Shown: positions 1-8,359 of the stretch, one piece after another
Layout of the letters: each line of letters starts with the position of its first letter
Numbering within the stretch: the stretch's first letter is position 1
NCBI GenBank assembly: GCA_050015355.1
Contig: JBEKBO010000019.1
Location: 1 to 53,623 of the forward strand
Length of the DNA: 53,623 nt
Origin: CAWBRT01 sp050015355
GTDB taxonomy: Bacteria; Acidobacteriota; Terriglobia; Terriglobales; Acidobacteriaceae
Direction: 5' to 3'
Translations under genes and position numbers: made by a program
The notes under the pieces: model-generated
Database searches by the model: none
Seen by the model: only the letters and a program-made list of their open reading frames with translations
Told to the model about the DNA's origin: nothing

Positions 1-212
1 TTTGCCGTGAGAGGAGAGTACAACAACTCGCAGTCTGCCTCTCAGATGGCACATTCCGCCAACCCCCTGCTTCTCCGCCCTGAACACGTGTAACTCCGCC
101 AAATCGTGCGGCATACGTCGTTTTGTACTCACCCTGAAACTGCGTCGGGCAACTCCGCCGCAATTGCAGCACTCTGAACCGCAGCAAGTCACTCCTCAGT
201 AACGGAGGCCCG

Positions 213-1394
213 ATGGCGAAGTTCCGCACCAGGTACAACGTGATCAGAAGGCTTATGAGCCTGTGTCTGCTGGCCGCACTTATATCGTGTCTTTACATGT
301 GTGGATCCGGAGGATCTCCTGGAGGGGCAAGTTCTAGTTCTACTCAGGCAGGTGACCCTGGGAATTCGGGTACTCAGACTGGCAGCACTGGAGGCAGCGC
401 CAGTTCCACTCCTGTTCCTGATGGACCATCCGGAAGCTCTGCTGGTGGTTCAAACGGTGGAACCTCAACCACTACACCGGCTGGCTTTCCCAGCTCAGAC
501 CACGTCTTCGTCATCATGCTGGAGAATCAGGGTTTCTCCCAGGTATTTCCCTCGGGAGGCGCGACCAACTGCTCCTCCTCCGGCATGCCTTATCTCTGTA
601 GCCTGGCTGCGGTGAACGGGGTGGCCTTGCATTTTTATGCCAACGCCCACGGCTCACTGCTGGACTATTTGTTCGCCACCTCTGGCGCCGATTGGAAAGG
701 GAAACCGTACGACTGCAGCGGCAGCGCATGCTCCTCCGCGGGCGTGATTAAGGGAGATAACATTGTCCGCGCCCTGAATAAGGCGAGCAAAACCTGGCGC
801 GGCTATTTTGAGGGCATGCCACAGTGTGGCTATACGGGAGGAAGTGCGGGTAACTATACCCAGCACCACAACCCGTTCAAATGGTACTCCGATGTCGCGG
901 GCTCATTGAACCAGCAGGACAACATGTGTCCCTTCACCCAGCTTGCGGTGGATTTGAACACCAATACGCTGCCGAACTTTGGCTACATCGTTCCCAATCT
1001 CCGCGATGATGCCGAAGGAACGGGATCGCAGAGCGCCAGCGCGTTGTTGTCCGCGGCCGACAACTGGATCAAGACGAATATCAAGCCTCTACTCTCCTCG
1101 GGTCCCTTTCAGGCCGGCGGAGATGGAATCCTGATCGTCACCTTCGATGAAGCCAGGGTAAAAGGAAAATCGGGCGATAAATCCAGCGACAATTCCTGTT
1201 CTCCGTCTCAATCTTCGGGCTGTGGCGGACATGTCGCGTTCGTAATGATTGGCCCCAACGTAGTCGCAGGCTCGACTACGAGCAACACCTACCATTTCCA
1301 GGATATGCTCCACACCATGCTTCACCTTTTAGGAATCACGGACTATATGAACGGGGCTAATGGAGCGGCGGATATCGCACTATTCGGTGAGTGA
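213..1394 (+). CDS. Exported phosphoesterase-family lipoprotein
   Basis: This 393-residue protein starts at an ATG preceded by GGAGG. The N-terminus has two arginines and a hydrophobic stretch ending in a lipobox-like LISC (Cys26), so it is probably a lipoprotein. A Ser/Gly/Thr-rich linker follows (about residues 31-92). The rest resembles the phosphoesterase family of the alkaline phosphatase superfamily (acid phosphatase/phospholipase C-like): the domain opens with DHVFVIMLEN, and near the end come a VTFDEA motif, a GGHVAFVMIGP motif and a conserved-looking HTMLHLLG. It probably hydrolyses a phosphate ester outside the cytoplasm; the substrate is not readable from sequence. It stands alone on the plus strand, convergent with the minus-strand block that follows. 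Confidence 0.8.
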   Translation: MAKFRTRYNVIRRLMSLCLLAALISCLYMCGSGGSPGGASSSSTQAGDPGNSGTQTGSTGGSASSTPVPDGPSGSSAGGSNGGTSTTTPAGFPSSDHVFVIMLENQGFSQVFPSGGATNCSSSGMPYLCSLAAVNGVALHFYANAHGSLLDYLFATSGADWKGKPYDCSGSACSSAGVIKGDNIVRALNKASKTWRGYFEGMPQCGYTGGSAGNYTQHHNPFKWYSDVAGSLNQQDNMCPFTQLAVDLNTNTLPNFGYIVPNLRDDAEGTGSQSASALLSAADNWIKTNIKPLLSSGPFQAGGDGILIVTFDEARVKGKSGDKSSDNSCSPSQSSGCGGHVAFVMIGPNVVAGSTTSNTYHFQDMLHTMLHLLGITDYMNGANGAADIALFGE

Positions 1395-1419
1395 GAACTC
1401 CTGCAAGTCTCTTAGAGCG

Positions 1420-1700
1420 ATGTTAGGGTTGGTGCATCCCAAGAACGATTATTCCAGCGTGTCACCCTGAGGTTGAGCCGTTTTGCGGGCGTCTGCGGGG
1501 TCCCCGGAAAGCCAGATTTCAGGCTTTCTGGGGTGCTCTGAGCCCGCAGGCGAAATCCTGAGCGTAGCGAAGGAACTCGGCGGCGCGACGTAAGGGTCCA
1601 TGTATTTGCTTTTTCCGGCTCCGAGTCACGCTCGCTGAAATGCATAGATCGTCACGTCGGTTCGCAAAAAGCGGCGAACCTCCTCACGATGACACCCGCA
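1420..1700. repeat. Composite dispersed repeat (family B type) with nested family A hairpin
   Basis: This gene-free stretch is almost wholly repeat. Its outer parts (TTGGTGCATCCCAAGAACG, GTCACCCTGAGG, then ACGTAAGGGTCCATGTATTTG and the right end to the CCTCACGATGACACCC segment) recur nearly identically at 37320-37500. The copy here carries about 130 extra bases in the middle, including a family A hairpin at 1497-1535 (stem GAAAGCC/GGCTTTC) inside a GCGGGC/GCCCGC outer stem. No gene is visible in it. Confidence 0.85.
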
Positions 1701-1730
1701 GCGCAGGATACCGTATCTCTGGTACTGCTC

Positions 1731-2639
1731 TTAGACGGTTTGCCCGGCAGGGCTGAACGCAGCGGCGTGAGCTGGCTCGTAGCCTGCCGCTGGCAGCGTG
1801 GCGAACTCCCACAAAGAATGGTCGCGCAGCAGCCGTGAAACCAGCGCGGCATGCATGGCGTGTCCGGCACGATCGGCTTCGATGCGTCCCAACAGAGGAT
1901 GCCCCAGCAACGCGAGGTCGCCAATCAGGTCCAGGACCTTGTGCCGCACGAACTCGTCGGCAAAACGGAGTGGAGGATTCTTAATGCCGTCGTTGGTAAG
2001 CACGATGGCGTTTTCTTCCGCAGCGCCGCGGATCAGACCCATGTTGCGCAGCGCAGCTTCGTCGCGAAGGAACCCGAAGGTCCTGGCAGGCGCTATCTGC
2101 CGGAGGTAGCTTCCGTTGGTGAGCTCGACGGTAAACTCCTGGTTGCCGATCAGCGGATGCGGGAAGTCGATGCGGTAGTGAATTCGATAGCTATCGGCGG
2201 GATAAACGGCAATGGATTTGCCGCCGTCGCGCACCTCAACCTCGCGCCGGATGCACATGTAAACGCGTTTGCGACGCTGTCTGCGCAGGCCGGCGCTTAG
2301 AACCGCTTGCACCATCGGCAGAGCGCTGCCATCCAGGATCGGCAACTCCAGGCTATCAAGATCGACGATGGCATTGTCCAGGCCCAGTCCCAGGAAGGCC
2401 GAAAGCAGATGCTCGGTGGTCGAAATCAGCACGCCCTTTTTCATCAGGCTGGTGGCGTAGCTGACCTTGGCGACGTTTCTCCCAACGGCCTCCACGATAA
2501 AGCCATCCAGATCGACCCGCCGAAAAACAATCCCAGAACCGGCGGGGGCCGGCAGAATTCGCATTTGCACCGGCGCACCGCTGTGCAGGCCGACACCACT
2601 GAATTCAATCGCCGAACGAATTGTGTGTTCGAAGCTCAC
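1731..2639 (-). CDS. lpxC: UDP-3-O-acyl-N-acetylglucosamine deacetylase LpxC
   Basis: LpxC is the zinc deacetylase that commits UDP-acyl-GlcNAc to lipid A synthesis in the cytoplasm. The 302-residue product has the family landmarks: SGVGLHSG (14-21), STTEHLL with Glu76 and zinc-ligand His77, the HKVLDLIGD motif giving ligands His233 and Asp237, and GHPLLG with the catalytic-type His260 in AGH. Length is typical of the family (about 300). The start is a GTG at 2639 with only a weak upstream purine stretch. The last 20 or so residues (PAHAAAFSPAGQTV) are not conserved-looking. It closes the minus-strand block, downstream of a LolA-like gene. Confidence 0.96.
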   Translation of the reverse strand: MSFEHTIRSAIEFSGVGLHSGAPVQMRILPAPAGSGIVFRRVDLDGFIVEAVGRNVAKVSYATSLMKKGVLISTTEHLLSAFLGLGLDNAIVDLDSLELPILDGSALPMVQAVLSAGLRRQRRKRVYMCIRREVEVRDGGKSIAVYPADSYRIHYRIDFPHPLIGNQEFTVELTNGSYLRQIAPARTFGFLRDEAALRNMGLIRGAAEENAIVLTNDGIKNPPLRFADEFVRHKVLDLIGDLALLGHPLLGRIEADRAGHAMHAALVSRLLRDHSLWEFATLPAAGYEPAHAAAFSPAGQTV

Positions 2640-2782
2640 TTCTCAGGCGTAAGCAATTTGCTACGAATAGATTACAAGGAAACCAGGAATCTCGGATGTG
2701 GTAAGTTTGCAACACCCGTGGAACGGAAGACACGTAAGTGCCACTCGGCCGCTGGGCGGGGAATGCCTTTCGCGAAACCGCT

Positions 2783-3616
2783 CTAGCGTTTTCTCTTCTG
2801 AGTTGCCGGATCGTAGGTCACGGTTGCGTCAAACAGCGAGGCCTTCAACTGCGGATTGTATTCGACCCTGGTCAGGAAGCGCTGCGAAGCCATGTCGCCG
2901 TTCTTGCCGCGCACAATGCTGTGGGCGGTCATTATTCCCTGCTCCAAGCGATAGTTCCCGTAGGTTTCGGTTTCCTCGCTCTTCAGGTTATCGACGGGGT
3001 CGCGATAAGTGAACGACTTCTGGATGGGCAGGTAACTTGTCGGGTCCACGGCAATCGTCACCGACTCATCTTTCGCATTGACCACCGTTATCTGCTCGGT
3101 CATGCGGTTGTCGGCAATGCCGGGACCGGCGTAAAGCAGCAGGGTGTTCGGGTCCTTCAGCCATTGCCGCAATACTGTGTTCATCGAGCGGTCGCGGCTG
3201 CGCAGGTAATCCTGCATCTCTTTTTCGCCAAGCGCCGCCGTTCCTTTGTAGGTTATCTCGTATCCCTGGTCGCCGCTATGAACGCGGATAATATCGCGCT
3301 TCTTACCTATCTCCGTCCGGTCTTTGTCGGGATCCTGCCAGAAGTACCAGAACTCGACTCCAACGCCATTCGGACGGCCCTGGTAGAAGCCGTAAGCGCG
3401 CCCCTGCTCGGTGCGGCTGGTGTAATTGAGAAACGCCTGACCGCCCAGAGCGGCAATCATCTTGTCCAGCAGCGCACGCGCCTTTTGCGTGCCTGTGTCC
3501 GGCGCCGCCGCTGCGCCGGGCACCGTCTGCGCCATTGCCGGCAAACTCGCCACCCAGCCTGCGACGACCAGGACCCAGAGACTCAGGATCAGCGAAACCG
3601 GGACACGCTTCTTCAA
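2783..3616 (-). CDS. Exported LolA-like / outer-membrane lipoprotein-sorting-type protein
   Basis: A 277-residue protein with a clear Sec signal peptide (KKR, hydrophobic core, cleavage after PAMA at about residue 29). The mature part reads like the LolA/LppX beta-barrel-half family often found in Acidobacteria: an ALLDKMIAALGG helix, then many beta strands with WYFWQDPDKDRTEIG and LPIQKSFTYRDP. The start is TTG at 3616, placed by a perfect AAGGAGG six bases upstream. A periplasmic lipid- or lipoprotein-handling role is inferred only. A second, unrelated-in-detail protein of the same style lies at 33411-34256. Its stop lies within a family C-like motif (2756-2786). Confidence 0.65.
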   Translation of the reverse strand: MKKRVPVSLILSLWVLVVAGWVASLPAMAQTVPGAAAAPDTGTQKARALLDKMIAALGGQAFLNYTSRTEQGRAYGFYQGRPNGVGVEFWYFWQDPDKDRTEIGKKRDIIRVHSGDQGYEITYKGTAALGEKEMQDYLRSRDRSMNTVLRQWLKDPNTLLLYAGPGIADNRMTEQITVVNAKDESVTIAVDPTSYLPIQKSFTYRDPVDNLKSEETETYGNYRLEQGIMTAHSIVRGKNGDMASQRFLTRVEYNPQLKASLFDATVTYDPATQKRKR

Positions 3617-3722
3617 ACTGCCTCCTTGGGCCGGACACCCAGCCCCTGTCGCGCGCAGGGCCGGCGAGCACGCGGGGTAATCACGTTCAGTAGATTACTC
3701 CATAAGCTTCAGCCGGCGCACC

Positions 3723-4496
3723 CTACCCGACCAGCACCGCGCCACCGTTCACGTTGAAGATTTCCCCGGTGATGAAACCTGCATGCGCCGAACACAGGAA
3801 AAGTATGGGAGCGGCAATCTCCTCGGGCGAGGCAACGCGTCCGAGCGGAATTGCCCCAAACACGCGGTCGCGCATCGCCGGATCGTTCAAGGCCGGGGCG
3901 GCCATATCGGTGTTAACCCACCCGGGAGCGACGCAGTTAATGCGGATGCCATGGCTGGCCAATTCGGTCGAGAGGCCTTTCACCATGCTGATGAGAGCGC
4001 CCTTGCTGGCCGCGTAATCGCAATGGAAGGCCTCGCCGCGCTGCCCCGCCGTTGAACTCACCAGCACGATCTGTCCGTCCTGCCGGTTCGTCTTCATGGC
4101 GGCGACCGAGTGTTTGACCAGTTCGAAAACACTGTCCAGGTTGCAGGCGATGGTCGAGCGCCATTGCTCGCGGCTCATTTCGTCAACCGGGACCTCCCGC
4201 GGCGGCCAAACGCCGTGATTCACCACCAGAACATCGAGCCGGCCAAAGCGTTCTACCGCCGAGCGCACCAACTGCGCTTCGCTCTGCGCAGCGGCGTCGA
4301 GATCGGCCTGAAACGCGGCGCAACCCTCGCCGCCGCATTCGCGGACCAGTTCTTCGGCCAGCGCACGCGACCGCTGGTAGCTGAAGGCAACTTTCGCTCC
4401 GGCCTGCCTGAACAGACGGACACAGGCTGCACCGATACCGCGCGACCCGCCGGTAATCAGCGCCACTTTTCCTTGCAGATCAAGCGTGACGGACAT
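3723..4496 (-). CDS. SDR-family oxidoreductase (FabG-like)
   Basis: A 257-residue classical short-chain dehydrogenase. The NAD(P)-binding motif TGGSRGIG is at 15-22, the structural NHG at 93-95, the catalytic Ser at 147-148 and YxxxK at Tyr161/Lys165. The C-terminal GGAVL resembles 3-oxoacyl-ACP reductases. The substrate is not known; 3-ketoacyl-ACP reductase is one possibility but paralogues with other substrates are common. The start is 12 bases after the stop of the PuuD-like gene, so the two are probably cotranscribed, although no ribosome-binding site is obvious. Confidence 0.88.
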   Translation of the reverse strand: MSVTLDLQGKVALITGGSRGIGAACVRLFRQAGAKVAFSYQRSRALAEELVRECGGEGCAAFQADLDAAAQSEAQLVRSAVERFGRLDVLVVNHGVWPPREVPVDEMSREQWRSTIACNLDSVFELVKHSVAAMKTNRQDGQIVLVSSTAGQRGEAFHCDYAASKGALISMVKGLSTELASHGIRINCVAPGWVNTDMAAPALNDPAMRDRVFGAIPLGRVASPEEIAAPILFLCSAHAGFITGEIFNVNGGAVLVG

Positions 4497-4508
4497 AATG
4501 GTTGCGAA

Positions 4509-5345
4509 TTATAAACCCGGAGCAGCCGTCTCGAAGTCGTGGTTGCCCCGTGCCATGCGCTCGTGCCATTGGCGCGCAGCCTCCACCAGAGCGGCGAAAA
4601 TCGCCCGCGAGCAGGCGTCCTGATGGTAGCTGCGCTCGGGGTGCCACTGTACGCCGAGGACGAAGTGCTCGGCGGAGGCGTTCTCGACGGCCTCGATGAT
4701 GCCATCCCGCGGCGAACGCGCGACGATGCGTAAGCCGTCACCCAGGCGCTCCACCGCTTGATGGTGCGATGAGTTGACCGTGAGCTTGAGTTCGGGGTCC
4801 CCGGCAAGTCTGCCTTTGACTTGCTGGGGTGACAGTTCGCCAGACGCTTCCGCAACATGGCCGGCGAGGATTTCGCCAAGCAGCGACTTCCGCTGGACAA
4901 CGGCATCGTGGCTGATGACGGTTCCCGCCGGTGCGCCTTCGGGCCGCTGGTGGAGCACCGCCGACTCGATGTGCTGAACCAGCGTTCCGCTACGCCAGAC
5001 GTTCAACGACTGCACGCCATAACAGACACCGAGAATCGGCTTGCGCATCGCGTGCGCGTCCTGCAACAGCAGCTCATCGAGCATGTCCCGGGCAGGATCG
5101 GACTGCGCCGTGCGCGGATCTCGCGCTTCGCCGTACTTCTCGGGGTCGATGTCGGCCGGACTGCCCGGCAACACGATGGCGGCGCACGTTTTTACCATGT
5201 GCGCGGCCCGTGCCGGCGTGGCCGAATGGGCTATGAGAAGAGGTTCCCCGCCAGCCAGGCTGATGGCATTCATATACTCCGGCAACGTGCGCGAAGACCA
5301 GGCTTGGTCGAAATAAGGAAACGGAATGGCGATGCGTGGTTGCAT
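4509..5345 (-). CDS. PuuD-type gamma-glutamyl-GABA hydrolase / class I glutamine amidotransferase-like
   Basis: A 278-residue peptidase C26 family protein. It shows the nucleophile elbow GVCYG (Cys), NSSHHQAV, and the catalytic HPE in QWHPERS. PuuD-type enzymes hydrolyse gamma-glutamyl amides such as gamma-glutamyl-GABA; the true substrate here is unknown. Residues about 172-184 (SPQQVKGRLAGDP) are encoded by a family A hairpin repeat inserted in frame just before the conserved LKLTVNSSHHQ strand (see the repeat at 4794-4831). The catalytic residues are intact, so the enzyme may still work. It is upstream of and close to the SDR gene. Confidence 0.85.
   Translation of the reverse strand: MQPRIAIPFPYFDQAWSSRTLPEYMNAISLAGGEPLLIAHSATPARAAHMVKTCAAIVLPGSPADIDPEKYGEARDPRTAQSDPARDMLDELLLQDAHAMRKPILGVCYGVQSLNVWRSGTLVQHIESAVLHQRPEGAPAGTVISHDAVVQRKSLLGEILAGHVAEASGELSPQQVKGRLAGDPELKLTVNSSHHQAVERLGDGLRIVARSPRDGIIEAVENASAEHFVLGVQWHPERSYHQDACSRAIFAALVEAARQWHERMARGNHDFETAAPGL
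4794..4831. repeat. Family A hairpin inside the PuuD-like coding sequence
   Basis: The + strand reads GGGGTCCCCG, stem GCAAGTC, loop TGCCTTT, stem GACTTGC, then TGGGGTG. This matches the intergenic copies except for the stem bases. It lies within an open reading frame and leaves that frame open. Confidence 0.88.
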
Positions 5346-5405
5346 TGGATCGTTAACCCATGGTGCGTCTCCGCCGCGGCGGGCGGATTGGAAAATCTCA
5401 ACCCT

Positions 5406-6209
5406 TTAGCTTCGCGCCGGAGTTGTCGTTACCGGCAGCGTCCCCGGCGGCCTCGGATCGCTGACTTCGGAGCGAGAGTAGTAAAGGTCCTCGATCGCCT
5501 TCTGCGTGATCGCCGCGAGCTGATCCATGGCGCGCGGCGAGAATTCCTTGGTGGAAATCGGCTCGCCTACCACCAGCGCCAGCGGGCGCGGCTTGATTAC
5601 ATAGCTGTTCATCGGCGCGGCCTCGAAGCTGCCCACAATCGCCATCGGCACAACTGGCACCCCGGCTTTGATGGCCACATAAAAGGCTCCGCCGAGAAAC
5701 GGTTTTACCTTCCCATCCGCTGAGCGGCCGCCCTCGGGAAACACCAGCAGAGGCATGCCCGACTGCACGGTCCTGCTGGCGTGCATAAGGCTGCGCAACG
5801 ACGAACGAGCGTTCTCGCGCTCAATTGGAATCTGTCCCGAGCGCCGTAGATGCCACCCCAAAAACGGGTACCGGAACAGCTCCTTCTTGGCCATGATGCG
5901 GAATTGAAACGGCAGCGCGTGGTACAGCACGGGGATGTCCAAGGCCGAAATGTGGTTTGCGGCGTAGACACAAGACCGCGAACCATCCAGATGCTCTGCC
6001 CCGACAATTGTCACCGGGCAACTCGCCGTCTTCAGGATCAGCCACGACCAGGCCCGCGCCAGCCCGTGCTGCCCGCGTCCACGGCCATCGAAGAGCGAAC
6101 ACAGCAGTGAAGCCGTGCCCAACACGATCGTGTACAGATAAATCAGCGGATCGCGAAAAAGATAGGAGCAAATTCGATCCCAGGTGCTCGGTTTGTGAAT
6201 GTCTACCAC
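5406..6209 (-). CDS. 1-acyl-sn-glycerol-3-phosphate acyltransferase (PlsC-like)
   Basis: A 267-residue membrane-associated acyltransferase. It has the NHxxxxD box (NHISALD, 85-91), the substrate-binding FPEGGRS (157-163) and the block-IV-like VPVVPMAIVGS. An N-terminal hydrophobic segment (about 20-40) fits membrane anchoring. The expected reaction is acyl transfer to lysophosphatidate in phospholipid synthesis. The start is a GTG at 6209 with a weak AGGAAGG upstream. The C-terminal tail (DPRPPGTLPVTTTPARS) is unlike the family core and probably disordered. Confidence 0.88.
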   Translation of the reverse strand: MVDIHKPSTWDRICSYLFRDPLIYLYTIVLGTASLLCSLFDGRGRGQHGLARAWSWLILKTASCPVTIVGAEHLDGSRSCVYAANHISALDIPVLYHALPFQFRIMAKKELFRYPFLGWHLRRSGQIPIERENARSSLRSLMHASRTVQSGMPLLVFPEGGRSADGKVKPFLGGAFYVAIKAGVPVVPMAIVGSFEAAPMNSYVIKPRPLALVVGEPISTKEFSPRAMDQLAAITQKAIEDLYYSRSEVSDPRPPGTLPVTTTPARS

Positions 6210-6260
6210 GGTGTTTGGGCCGCCTTCCTACTAGAGCTTATTTCATAAATAGCTCGTTGA

Positions 6261-6325
6261 AGGGGCGCGGCTTTAGCGCCGTCCAGAGCCAACATGAATG
6301 CGGGCTTTAGCCCCTGAGGGGATTC
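6261..6325. repeat. Short GC hairpin repeat (GGGGCGCGGCTTTAGCGCC ... GGGCTTTAGCCCCTGAGGGG)
   Basis: Two adjoining small hairpins with CTTTAGC/GCTTTAGC arms fill the gap between the acyltransferase and folC. Such elements are common between genes in this group. No gene is visible. Confidence 0.5.
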
Positions 6326-6397
6326 GCTGTTCCCTCTAACATCGGTTAAGAAACAAGCCCTACACAAGAATAAACGATGGTGGAATTCCGCGGCCTA

Positions 6398-7795
6398 TCA
6401 GGGCCGGACTCCCAGCGCCTGCATGGCCTCGCCCACGATATAAATCGAGCCGGTGATGACCAGCAAGGCGCGTGGGCCAAACGGCTGCGCCTCCGCCAAT
6501 GCCTGCCGCACGGCCTCGGCCACGTTCGGGGCTTGCAGCAGCGGCGTGCCGCAGTCGCCGACCGCCTCTACCAGCTCCGTGGTGGTGGCCGCGCGTGGAT
6601 TGCCGCCCGCCCTGGTCAGCACCACTTTTTCCGCCAGCGGAAACAGGATGCGCCCGACCTCGCGGATCGCTTTATCCCGCATGGCGCCGTAAATCATAAT
6701 CAGCTTGCGTTCAACCGGACTCTCGCCGGCGGCTTCCACCCCACTACGCGCAAAAGCGGCGCATAGCGGGGACCCCGGGGCGAAGTGCTCCGACAGTCCC
6801 GCCCTCAGCGCCCACGCCCCGGCTGGATTATGCGCCACATCGATCACCATTTCCGGCCGTGAACCATCGGCTTCCGGGGGCACAATCTGGAACCGTCCGG
6901 GCCAGCGCGTAAGGCGAATGCCCTCCGCAACCTGCCGCGGAGAAATCGCCCAACCCTGCTTAACCAGTTCCTCGGCGGCGGAAATTGCCAGCGCCAGATT
7001 ACGCAACTGGTGTCGCCCCATCAAGGGCGTTTCAATCTCCACTTCTTTGCCCATGATGTCCATGGCAAAGCCCGTGTGGGTCGTCTGCTGGGCGGCCACG
7101 TAGCGAGCCGCGTTCACTGCAACCGCGCCGGTTTCTTCCATCGCCCTGCCGAGTACTCCGTTGGCCTCGGGATGCTGTGGCAGCGTCACCAGCGGACGGC
7201 CCCGGCGCATGATTCCGGCTTTTTCGCCGGCGATTTCGCGAATGGTGCTGCCGAGGAACTTCTCGTGATCGAGATCGATATCGGTGATGATGCACACCAG
7301 CGGCTCCAGGATATTGGTGGCATCGAGTCTGCCGCCCATGCCGACCTCCGCCACCACGATATTTACGCGCTGCTGCGCGAAGTGCCTGAAGGCTAGCGCC
7401 GTCATCGTCTCAAAAAAGCTGGGATGCCAGGGCAGACGCCCGTTTGCGACCAGCTCTGCCGCCACCGCGTGTACGCATTCGTAGCCGGCGGCGAAGTCGG
7501 CGTCGCTGATGGCGTCGCCGTCAATACGAATTCGCTCGTTGATGCGCACCAGGTGCGGAGAGGTGTAAAGCCCCGTCCGGTATCCCGCGGTGCGCACGAT
7601 GGAGGCCAGCGTAGCGGCCGTCGATCCCTTGCCGTTGGTGCCCGCGATCAGCACCGATGGAAACTTCGTGTGCGGCGAATCCAAGGCCTCGCACAGCACC
7701 CGCATGTGCTTCAGGTCGAACTTGTACGAAGCGGTTTTGTGCAGCTCGTGGCCGAGATGGTAGAGCTCTGCGACGGCGGTCTGATAGGCAAGCAT
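6398..7795 (-). CDS. folC: Folylpolyglutamate synthase / dihydrofolate synthase FolC
   Basis: Mur-ligase-fold enzyme that adds glutamate to dihydropteroate and to folates. The ATP loop GTNGKGST and the omega-loop TSPHLVRINERI are clear, as are DIDLDHEKFLG, GRFQ and FGAMRDK-like IYGAMRDK. The ATG at 7795 (465 residues) fits the family N-terminus (YQTAVAELYHLG); a longer GTG-started form to 7849 is possible because the Shine-Dalgarno AGAGGA abuts the ATG. About residues 341-353 (GSPLCAAFARSGV) are encoded by a family A hairpin repeat lying in a loop just before the C-terminal-domain strand, and are absent from the usual family pattern. The gene lies downstream of accD, a common arrangement. Confidence 0.94.
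   Translation of the reverse strand: MLAYQTAVAELYHLGHELHKTASYKFDLKHMRVLCEALDSPHTKFPSVLIAGTNGKGSTAATLASIVRTAGYRTGLYTSPHLVRINERIRIDGDAISDADFAAGYECVHAVAAELVANGRLPWHPSFFETMTALAFRHFAQQRVNIVVAEVGMGGRLDATNILEPLVCIITDIDLDHEKFLGSTIREIAGEKAGIMRRGRPLVTLPQHPEANGVLGRAMEETGAVAVNAARYVAAQQTTHTGFAMDIMGKEVEIETPLMGRHQLRNLALAISAAEELVKQGWAISPRQVAEGIRLTRWPGRFQIVPPEADGSRPEMVIDVAHNPAGAWALRAGLSEHFAPGSPLCAAFARSGVEAAGESPVERKLIMIYGAMRDKAIREVGRILFPLAEKVVLTRAGGNPRAATTTELVEAVGDCGTPLLQAPNVAEAVRQALAEAQPFGPRALLVITGSIYIVGEAMQALGVRP
6737..6776. repeat. Family A hairpin inside folC
   Basis: On the minus strand: GGGGTCCCCG, stem CTATGCGC, loop CGCTTTT, stem GCGCGTAG, TGGGGTG. The flank TTCCACCCCACTACGCG also occurs at 41701-41717 between genes, which supports this being a repeat copy and not native folC sequence. 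Confidence 0.88.
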
Positions 7796-7879
7796 TCCTC
7801 TTTTCAGTATAGACACTTGAAATTCGGAATTCACCCTCGGCGACCGCACGCCGGCTCGGTCCAGCTTACCAGCCCGTTA

Positions 7880-8134
7880 TTACTTTTGAACCAAAGGTTT
7901 TCCGAGTTGAATAAGCTTGAAGTGCATTTTAGGCAAGCCATCTCGATAGTTATATTGCCAAATGTCGCCGGTACGAGTATCGAAAAACATGTCACCGCCA
8001 CCAGACATTTGCACGCCGCTGAAGCTTCCCTGTGCCATGGCGGGTTGGGGCTGAACAAGTGGCGTGAGTGCGATCACCGCAAGGAGTAGGGCGATGATGG
8101 TGAGGATTACCTTTGTATATATGTCGATGCGCAT
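7880..8134 (-). CDS. Small exported or membrane-anchored protein of unknown function
   Basis: An 84-residue product starting MRIDIYTK at 8134, with a hydrophobic segment (about residues 8-24), then PQPAMAQG, a plausible signal cleavage site. The mature part is short: GVQMSGGGDMFFDTRTGDIWQY. Small proteins with this FFDTRTGD(I/V)W pattern are widespread next to housekeeping genes, but I know no function. A longer start at 8167 is possible but unlikely. It sits between accD and folC and is read in the same direction. Confidence 0.7.
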   Translation of the reverse strand: MRIDIYTKVILTIIALLLAVIALTPLVQPQPAMAQGSFSGVQMSGGGDMFFDTRTGDIWQYNYRDGLPKMHFKLIQLGKPLVQK

Positions 8135-8195
8135 GTGAGTGCCCCCAATCGACCGGAAGCATAACACGCAGCAAGGATTAGAGCAGCTCTCTTAT

Positions 8196-8331
8196 TGGTG
8201 TATCCCAAAATCTCCAAGGAGATGTCATGGCGACCGGAGCGAAGCGGAGTGGAGCCACCTTTTGTTTTCGGGCAGCAGAAACATAAGGTGGCTCGACTTC
8301 GCTCGCCATGACAGCCATGACAGTCTGATAT
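8196..8331. repeat. Family E palindromic repeat
   Basis: A long imperfect palindrome, core 8223-8314: TGTCATGGCGACCGGAGCG ... GGAGCCACCTTTTGTTTT ... AGGTGGCTCGACTTCGCTC GCCATGACA. It is preceded by TTGGTGTATCCCAA, the same left flank as the family B copies at 1430 and 37328. A second copy is at 16922-17083. Confidence 0.85.
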
Positions 8332-8359
8332 ATCGGGATAAATCTATTGGTTCTGCACT

